Assembly: GCA_008704415.1 (NCBI GenBank) | Contig: VXIS01000507.1 | Coordinates: 1-23,579, forward strand | Origin: Sphaerosporella brunnea | Taxonomy: Eukaryota; Ascomycota; Pezizomycetes; Pezizales; Pyronemataceae | Length of the DNA: 23,579 nucleotides | Reading direction: 5' to 3' | In this document: positions 18,352 through 23,579 of the stretch, one piece after another | Layout of the letters: every line of letters begins with the position of its first letter | Position numbering within the stretch: position 1 is the first letter of the stretch | Notes under the pieces: generated by a model | Seen by the model: the letters and a program-made list of their open reading frames with translations, nothing else | Databases searched by the model: none | What the model was told of the DNA's origin: nothing | Position numbers and translations under genes: made by a program

Positions 18352-18509
18352 GTTTCTTCTGACGAGGCTTTCTCTGTCTAGTGGGAGAAGGAACAGTGCA
18401 TGGTGTGCTGGTCTCACCTAGGCCCAGCACGGGAAATGTGCTTGCTGCTTCCTCGATTGCATCATGTAGGCACTCAGCATACCGTTCTGCATCCTCTTCG
18501 GAGAGGGAT
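18338..18509 (-). pseudogene. Unknown coding-like fragment cut by MITE Z
   Basis: The minus-strand frame reads SLSEEDAERYAECLHDAIEE and AASTFPVLGLGETSTP, then a basic tail ending RQKKLHEL and TGA at 18338-18340. The composition, with an amphipathic helix followed by a basic tail, looks like real protein. The frame is cut exactly where MITE Z begins (TA at 18510-18511). It could be a host gene end or a LINE linker; LINE proteins have similar AE-L--AI-EAA helices after the endonuclease. I do not recognise it with confidence. Confidence 0.3.
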
Positions 18510-18630
18510 TAGGGAGGTTCTGCAGCTTTCGACATCGCCATTTTCGCACTTGAAGGTCACGCATGTGTGCAGCACCATGGCTCTGTCGGTCACGCATATG
18601 CGTTGTTGGATGCAAGAGATATCTGAGTTT
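18510..18630. mobile_element. MITE family Z, copy 2, truncated
   Basis: TTAGGGAGGTTCTGC is followed by CGACATCGCCATTTTCGCA, CACGCAT-TG, CTGTCGGTCACG and GAGATATCTGAG. It follows the minus-strand order of copy 1 (from 17375 downward) closely for about 90 bp. It then jumps to the GAGATATCTGAG motif found near the other end of copy 1 (17011-17022). The far inverted end (CCTCCCTA) is missing. This is an internally deleted and end-truncated copy. Confidence 0.65.
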
Positions 18631-18914
18631 CTCGCACTACATACGTTGACCACTGCCCTTAGTGACGTAGATTCTTTTTGTGTTTTCCTCTTTGGCCCGG
18701 CAAGCTCCATGGGAAGAAGACCGTTCACAACCTGTCGGCAGGGTACCCCTGCAAGCGTTAGGTCATTAGTGCAAACATGGTGCTTGAGATTTCCCCATGG
18801 TCAATACCTGCAACAAAGGCAGCGCTATGCTGGTGGGTAGTGTCATTCATGCGGCACGTTGCATCTTCTTTCCCGTCTGATTACCCGCTGTCGACTACAT
18901 AACTCCTTTCCTTC
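18631..18914. other. Stretch without a recognised gene
   Basis: Open frames on both strands (+ 18400-18840, minus 18474-18728) run through this stretch but show no domain, and both cross the MITE. I see nothing else. Confidence 0.4.
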
Positions 18915-19115
18915 CCACCACTCCAGTGCATGTTCACCCATCTTCTCCACCACTACGGTGCAGGTTCACCTTCTCGTTCCCCCTACACTATGTTGTTCAC
19001 CGCTGCGGTGAAGTGTTCCCCACCACTCCGGTGCAGGTTCAATTTGTTATTCCCCCTATACCATCTTCTCCACCACTGCGGTGAAGCCTTCTTGTTCCCT
19101 TTACTACCATCGCCA
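18915..19115. repeat. Degenerate repeat cluster with small palindromes
   Basis: CCACYRCTNCRGTG-type blocks occur five times (near 18915, 18947, 18997, 19019 and 19070), each followed by CAGGTTCA or AAG. CCCCCTA-AC-AT-TTGTTC-type spacers separate them. The block contains a palindrome that is perfect in one copy (CACCGCTGCGGTG, about 18998-19010). Spacing varies (about 22-51 bp), so this is a cluster and not a clean array. Confidence 0.7.
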
Positions 19116-19852
19116 CCATAATCCTTGTCGCGTTACGTAAAGCGATGCCGCGATGCTCGCGCCTCCCCAAATCTTGTTTCAACACGTTCTCCTGAATGTC
19201 ACACATTTCTCCTCAGCACTCTGCTTTATGAGTGTGACCTGATTCGGAAGTCAGGCCATCTTTCGAGATTTGAGTAGATCAATGATGCTTTCAAGGTCAG
19301 ACCCAGTTGGGTGGCAGCGAGGCAGCTTCACTCCAGAAGCGTTCGCTGTGCTGCTGGTTCAAGAAGTCCCCACCTCTTTGAGGACGGCAGGCTCGTTTGA
19401 TGTGATCTAGGTGATGAGCTCTAACCGATGTGGTCTCCATCATTCCACTGCCGGGGAAGAAGAAACACAGAGCTCTGTGCGCTCTCCTGCCGAGGAGGAG
19501 GGGTTGCGGAACGGAGTCTCTATCCTTAGAAGTAGGTGCTGTGCCGGCTGCTTTACTAGGCTCGCTGGAAGGCTCTTCGAAGGAACAATCTTCCCTTTAA
19601 GAGTAGAATCATCATGATGATGGAACATTGTTTTCTTGTTTCTGTGTACAGTTAGATCAATAGACTAATGTCGGAGAGACATGAACCTCAGTTTCGTGCG
19701 TACATGGGATAGACGTTTCAAAGATGCCTGACTGTACTGTTGCTGGCCGGCTAGTGCTGGAAGGGAGGCATGAGTGAATTGATATAAGACAGCACATCTC
19801 CAGTCTGTAGCCTCTTGTTATGGAGAGAGTCGACTGTAGTAGTATTCATAGA
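19116..19852. other. Gene-less stretch
   Basis: A few short frames on both strands have no recognisable motif. I see no inverted repeats, promoter or RNA gene. Confidence 0.45.
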
Positions 19853-20760
19853 CATATTGCATTCGGCCGGTTGCGGCCATGGCATATAGAATACAGAATC
19901 ACCGCCACCACTAGGCATGTGGCCTACTGTGGGGTCCGCTCCTCTGAGAAAAAGGAAAGAAGACAAGGAAACAAGGAAGAAACGAGCATAAATCGCACCG
20001 GGAAAAAGGAGACACATTCAGGCCCCAATCGGCTGCATTCAGGCCGCATTCAGCCACATTCCCACGCCCGTGCTCCTCAAGAAGGCCATGACCACCTCTA
20101 TGCAGCGCTCGTCAGCGAGTAGGTCCCTGACCGTTGTATTCGTCTTCCACCTCCGATTGCCCCCCGTTGCGCATCGCGGCAGCTACTGCCGGCCACAGGG
20201 TTATCTGCTTGTTTCGCCACCGTCGGCATGTCTTGAAGAGGTGGTTCCGGGTCTGCTGCGGTTTCAGCTGGCAGATCCAGCACTTGTCGTCCACGCGTTA
20301 CCCGGTCCGATGCAGCTAGGGGCCTGTCGGAGATTTCTGCAGCCTCAGTTGGAAGAAGCGCGCTGCCACGGCTTTCTTGACCTTGAAAGCGGTCTTGTTG
20401 CCTCTGGGTGGTTTGTAGTAGCTCTTCGGCCGGCAACGCTCGGCCAGCCATCGGTCGTAGTCTTGTCGTTTGGCCTCTGTGCCAGCCCTGGCGATGTAGG
20501 CAAGCAACGTGCCGGCGAGCTCCTCGGGGGCTTCCGATGGGGATCGGCTGCTGGCGGCTCCTTTGGCAAGTAGGTCGGCTTGCTCGTTGCCGGAGACGTC
20601 TTTGTGGCCTGGCGTCCAGCGGAACTCCGTGGTCCCGCCCGCGCCTAGAATGGCTTTCTCAGCGCGCGCGATTCTGGGGATGATCTACTGGCCAGGTCTG
20701 GGCCCGGTGTCGAGTAGCCGCCGGCTTGAGAGCTCCTCGTCCATTGAGACACCAAAATCT
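19853..20760 (-). mobile_element. 5'-truncated LINE (Tad-like) with 3' untranslated end
   Basis: On the minus strand it runs from RNase H through the zinc-binding C-terminus of ORF2 (stop at 20112) into about 260 bp of 3' untranslated sequence that ends GCAATATG near 19853. The final 130 bp match the A-tailed LINE end at 4698-4843. A GGCCG-loop-CGGCC hairpin (19865-19878) lies 12 bp from the end and is also present in the other copy. The endonuclease and reverse transcriptase are absent. Confidence 0.75.
20112..20760 (-). pseudogene. LINE ORF2 C-terminus: RNase H and CCHC-type end domain
   Basis: One minus-strand frame carries, in order, RRLLDTGPRPGQ, a TAG (20685), IIPRIARAEKAILGAGG, FRWTPGHKDVSGNEQADLLA (the last RNase H catalytic block, with GHxxxxGNExAD), and FKVKKAVAARFFQLRLQKSP. 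Stops follow at 20316 and 20298. The frame then continues with DDKCWICQLKPQQTRNHLFK-TCRRW, a CxxC-x8-H-x4-C zinc-binding unit typical of fungal LINEs of the Tad clade and relatives. Expected residues at the stops are Trp, Tyr and Gln. The order, with no frameshift, shows that the copy decayed mainly by point changes. Confidence 0.8.
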
Positions 20761-21243
20761 GCAAGCCTGGTGCCACCACAACTGGGAGCGATTCATGCGT
20801 TGCTACAGGAGTCGATTTTGTGGCTGGAAGTAGTGTGTGGTCGGTCGTGTGTCGCTGAGGGACATGATCGGTGAAGCAGCGGCGGGCTTTCTAGTGGATA
20901 TAGACGGCGGAATAGGATAGAGTGAGCGTTACATGTTAGATGAGCGCTGTATTAAAAGAGGCGAAGGTCAGGGGTGGGAGTATTCGTGGGGTGTTGGTGT
21001 TGTGATGCTTGTTGTCACGATTGAAATGGAAACAAACAATGCATGGGTACGCTTAGCTCATCCGGAGATCACCGCCATTTTTAGCGCGCGTATCTTATCA
21101 ATCACGCTTACATATGGTGCTTGCCAACCTTAGCGGAACGCCAAGGGACAGTGGGACCAGGGATCCACGGGATGGATCATTTATAAATCTTGCTTTTGTT
21201 TTGGTGATGTGCAACTTACCCCATCTACTCGACTATAACACAT
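20761..21243. other. Stretch without a recognised gene
   Basis: This stretch lies between the LINE break and the transposase leader. It has no recognisable ORF. I looked for a terminal inverted repeat of the transposase element here and could not define one, because its partner end is outside the window or lost. Confidence 0.4.
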
Positions 21244-21345
21244 ATCCTCCACAGCGTACAATCCTCCACAGCGTACAATCCTCCACAGCGTACAATCCTC
21301 CACAGCGTACAATCCTCCACAGCGTGCAATCCTCCACAGCATCAC
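21244..21345. repeat. 17-bp tandem repeat, six copies, upstream of the transposase
   Basis: ATCCTCCACAGCGTACA is repeated with an exact 17-bp period. The fifth unit has GTGCA and the sixth decays to AGCATCA. It lies 54-155 bp before the transposase ATG. Subterminal repeats of this type are often transposase binding sites in pogo and related elements, and they may instead act on transcription. Neither is shown by the sequence itself. Confidence 0.88.
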
Positions 21346-21398
21346 ATCACCTCGCAAACCCCAGGCTGCAAACATCCGACCGCTGAACACGACACAAA

Positions 21399-22812
21399 AT
21401 GCCGCGTGGATATGGCCGTGCCCGTACCCCTCCGAATGTCGTGCCACGAGAAATCCTGCAACCCAGACAACCCCGGAGGGAGAAGAAGGCTCGTGGTCCA
21501 CAGCGAAAGCGCAAGCTAGGCATCACCAGCGTATACTTTGTGAAAACCCAGCTACGGCATTCGTACTCGCTTCGCCGGAAGGCGAGAATCTTAAGCTACA
21601 TGGAAACCCCTTCAGTTGCCACTGGATACAGTGATGCAAGGTATGGTCGAGAGGCCTTTCGTTGCCCCACCGTGAAGGAGACTCATGACCGCACGAAAAT
21701 ACCGTATAATACACTCCTTGATTGGCGGAGGCCAGCCGAACGGGCGAAAATCTTCTCGCGTGCTGCAGGACTCCGCAGGGTAAGACTAGGCGTCGCAAAA
21801 TGGCCCGAAATGGAAGACAAGCTGGTAGAACGGTTTTTGGAGACGCAAAGGCAAGAAAAGCCAGTGAGGCTGCGCTGGTTTAGAAGGAATACGCAGGAAT
21901 GCTTTGCGGAGTGCTACCCTGAGCGGGACCAAGATGATTTCTGTTTTTCTACGGGGTGGTTTCTAAACTTCCTCTCGCGTAATGCAATTTCCTTCCGCGC
22001 TCCCACCAACACAGGACAGAAAATTCCCGCAGACTATCAAACGGTAGTCATTAATTTCCTACGCTTCCTACGGCGGAATACAGATCCAAGGGTACGCTGG
22101 ATTCCTTTAAACCCGCTGTTACCGGCACCACCACTTCCCCTACCAACAATTGGTTGTGTTCCTATCTACCGAGTTGCGAATATGGACCAGACACCTTTAC
22201 CATTTGAATTTTTAGACGAGGGTACCTACGATGAGCTCGGCACACACTCAGTGCAGATTAAGTCCACCCGATCAGGTTGGGAAAAGCGACAGGCAACGAT
22301 TATGGTGACGTCTTTTGGGGATGGAGTACCACACGTCCCTCCTATCGTTATTTTTAAGCGTACACCTGATGAAGAGCTTCAACGTCCTCGCAATTCCCGC
22401 GAAAAACGGCTGATGAAGCTTGAAGAGGAGCTGTATGACGGTCGAGAGGATGTAGTGGTTTGGTGGAATAAAACAGGTTATTGTAATGAGCAGGTACTTC
22501 TTCGGTACCTTCGGGACTATTTTTTCCCTGCTCTAGATCCTGTTTCAACGCCTCGCAATGAAAAGCTTCCTTCGCTTTTAGCCCTCGATGCTGCAAGGTT
22601 TCACCGTACTTCAAGGGTGAAAGGCTATTTGCGGAGCCATAATGTGGTTCCAGCACTGATTCCTGGTGGATGTACTTCTCTTATTCAGGTAATCTTGTTC
22701 ATTTACCCTTCCTTCCTTCCTATTTTTAATTGGAAGTGGAGATTGGAAGTTGAAAATACTCAGTCTAACGGCGCGTATTCTTTAGGTTATTGATGTAGTT
22801 GTTAATCAGCCG
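21399..22812 (+). CDS. pogo/Fot1-like DDE transposase with one intron, 3' end cut by a Gypsy LTR
   Basis: This is a DNA transposase that would cut and paste its own element at TA targets in the nucleus. The ATG at 21399 follows ACACAAA. Residues 1-50 are basic. Residues 56-71 (YSLRRKARILSYMETP) open the first helix-turn-helix. Residues 134-206 form the CENP-B/Tc5-type DNA-binding domain, with FSTGWFLNFLSRNAISFRAP. The catalytic core has D263 (NMDQTPLPFEF), D397 (LLALDAARFHRT) and, after splicing of 22689-22785, D433 (LIQVIDVVVNQP), giving DD35D. Without splicing the frame runs on to 22793 (464 residues) and lacks the third Asp. Only 27 bases of exon 2 remain before a Gypsy LTR at 22813 replaces the C-terminus. 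No stops or shifts are seen before that, so this copy was probably active fairly recently. Confidence 0.88.
22689..22785 (+). other. Intron of the transposase gene (97 bp)
   Basis: It starts GTAATC and ends TTTAG, with a TCTAACG branch-site candidate (22765-22771) about 14 bp before the acceptor AG. Removing it joins LIQ to VIDVVVNQP, restoring the last catalytic Asp and the conserved NQP, which are absent from the read-through frame. The length of 97 is not a multiple of three, so retention changes the frame and leads to a stop near 22791. Confidence 0.85.
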
Positions 22813-23325
22813 TGTAACGGAGAGGGTCGAGAACAGACTGGAGGGGCCCAAGGTACTCGCGTACAGAGGGGGCAAGAACGAGAGCTGGGACAAGATCCAA
22901 AGGCAGGACAAGAGGCAGGACAAGAGGCGCGATGCGCACGGTCAGGATTCAGATTGGAACGAAGGTACTCAGATTGACATACGAAGGTTCAGTAAAGAGG
23001 AAAGGGAAAACAAACAACAAAGCGGAAGTGAAGGCCCCTTATAGCAATCACGTGACTGCGGTGCGCCGCGCCACGTGGTAGCCGAATATAACCTCGGGTC
23101 GGAGCCACCCCACCGAGTCCCCCTGCAGAGCCTCATCACGACACCACAAACAACCCCCACTTCCGAACCTCACCACGTGACAACCGTCAACGGGGGGGTA
23201 AATTTGAGAACAGCAAATGAATCAGCATCCTTTGAAGCCTTAGATCTGAGAGTTCCAGCCGATTTCATTGAGAGTAAAAGCCGGTAGCTTAGTCGGAAAA
23301 CTCCATCCAAACTCGCGCCGTGACA
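22813..23325 (-). repeat. Gypsy chromovirus 3' LTR, inserted into the transposase
   Basis: On the minus strand the LTR starts TGTCACGGCGCGAGTTTGGA at 23325 and ends TCTCCGTTACA at 22813, 513 bp, with TG...CA ends. A polypurine tract (GGAGGGGGA) lies immediately upstream on that strand (about 23328-23337). The outer flank is AGCCG (22808-22812), the predicted 5-bp target duplication, whose twin should lie past the other LTR, outside the window. It contains a short tandem repeat (AGGCAGGACAAG twice, about 22903-22926). Confidence 0.85.
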
Positions 23326-23359
23326 GTATCCCCCTCCAACGGCTGAGCTCCGGCGAAGC

Positions 23360-23579
23360 TCATTCATCTTCCGGCAGAGGCCCCGGCTTGTCCGGATAGG
23401 CCTCGTGGAAGCGATCGATAGCTTCCAGACCATTGACCATCTCGGCTGGTTCCCACTTCGGCCGATCGTAGCCGGTCCACTTGACCAAATACTGGAGTTT
23501 ACGCCACCGTCCATGCAGTCGGGAGTCCAATATCTGATCAACGAACCACTCCTGCTCGCCCTCAATCTCCACCGGAGGT
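23360..23579 (-). CDS. pol: Gypsy integrase C-terminus with chromodomain (partial)
   Basis: This is the last part of a Ty3/Gypsy chromovirus polyprotein, and it continues beyond the window edge. The minus-strand frame reads PPVEIEGEQEWFVDQILDSR, KLQYLVKWTGYDRPKWEP, then IDRFHEAYPDKPGP and ends at TGA (23360-23362). The chromodomain shows the aromatic residues W (EWFV), Y (QYLVKW) and W (KWTGY) and the xWEP motif. In this class of elements the domain directs integration, often to methylated-histone chromatin. The stop is 22 bp from the polypurine tract, as usual. No defect is seen in this part. Confidence 0.93.
   Translation of the reverse strand, partial: PPVEIEGEQEWFVDQILDSRLHGRWRKLQYLVKWTGYDRPKWEPAEMVNGLEAIDRFHEAYPDKPGPLPEDE

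Larger units (their letters stand above)
22813..23579 (-). mobile_element. Ty3/Gypsy chromovirus, 3' end, running off the window
   Basis: The chromodomain, polypurine tract and LTR follow each other on the minus strand without a break. The element entered exon 2 of the transposase after codon NQP (position 22812), so it is younger than that insertion. The rest of pol, gag and the 5' LTR must lie beyond 23579, where the rest of the transposase gene would follow the second AGCCG. Confidence 0.85.

Noticed and set aside
18510..18516. TTAGGG as a telomere-repeat remnant
   Set aside because: It occurs once and is part of the MITE Z tip; there is no array.
20070..20874. + strand ORFs opposite the LINE
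   Set aside because: They are shadows of the minus-strand RNase H and zinc-domain frame, which carries the recognisable motifs.

Overview
This window looks like a transposon graveyard from a filamentous fungus. The evidence is the combination of element types: Ty1/Copia, a chromodomain-bearing Ty3/Gypsy, a pogo/Fot1-like DDE transposase with one 97-bp intron (GT...CTAAC...AG), a Tad-like LINE with RNase H, and a DIRS/Ngaro-type tyrosine-recombinase retroelement. I cannot place the species. I found no rRNA, tRNA or CRISPR, and no intact host gene that I could defend.

Left part (1-6600): a weak Gypsy LTR-like end (58-430), a minisatellite of roughly 110-120-bp units (590-1375), three copies of a 160-174-bp tandem repeat (2735-3236), and a large imperfect palindrome whose two 162-bp arms encode related 53-residue peptides on opposite strands (3237-3600). 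Then come a Copia LTR (3804-3996), a TA-flanked DNA element with about 50-bp inverted ends and a transposase scrap (3997-4479), a hAT-like end (4518 on), and a 5'-truncated LINE 3' end with an A-tail (4698-4843). A 60-bp tandem repeat lies at 5595-5755.

Middle part (6600-15600): a dead Copia element on the + strand. Gag with a zinc knuckle is followed, after an interruption, by protease, integrase and RNase H, then the 3' LTR (15409-15600). Most of its reverse transcriptase is deleted. The interruption (about 7713-12575) is a second retroelement on the minus strand with a CCCH-type Gag, an RNase H tail and a tyrosine recombinase. It has itself lost its reverse transcriptase; that place holds a 65-bp tandem repeat and a hAT MITE with a perfect 8-bp target duplication (10610-10877).

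Right part (15600-23579): a cluster of short inverted-repeat elements at 15758-16371 (with a nested one at 16181-16298), 16611-16685, 16977-17375, 17740-18097 and 18510-18630. It is followed by a LINE ORF2 C-terminus on the minus strand (19853-20760) and a six-copy 17-bp tandem repeat (21244-21345). Last is a nearly clean pogo-like transposase (21399-22812), cut in its second exon by a minus-strand Gypsy chromovirus whose LTR is 22813-23325 and whose chromodomain runs off the window end.

The elements are nested, so an order can be read. Copia was present before the YR element entered it, and the pogo transposase was present before the Gypsy element entered it. Several stops in the dead genes fit C-to-T or G-to-A transitions, as expected from repeat-induced point mutation or methylcytosine decay. 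The most useful leads are the RT-less YR element, the intron placed just before the third catalytic Asp of the transposase, the coding palindrome, and the terminal motif shared by several TA-flanked elements.
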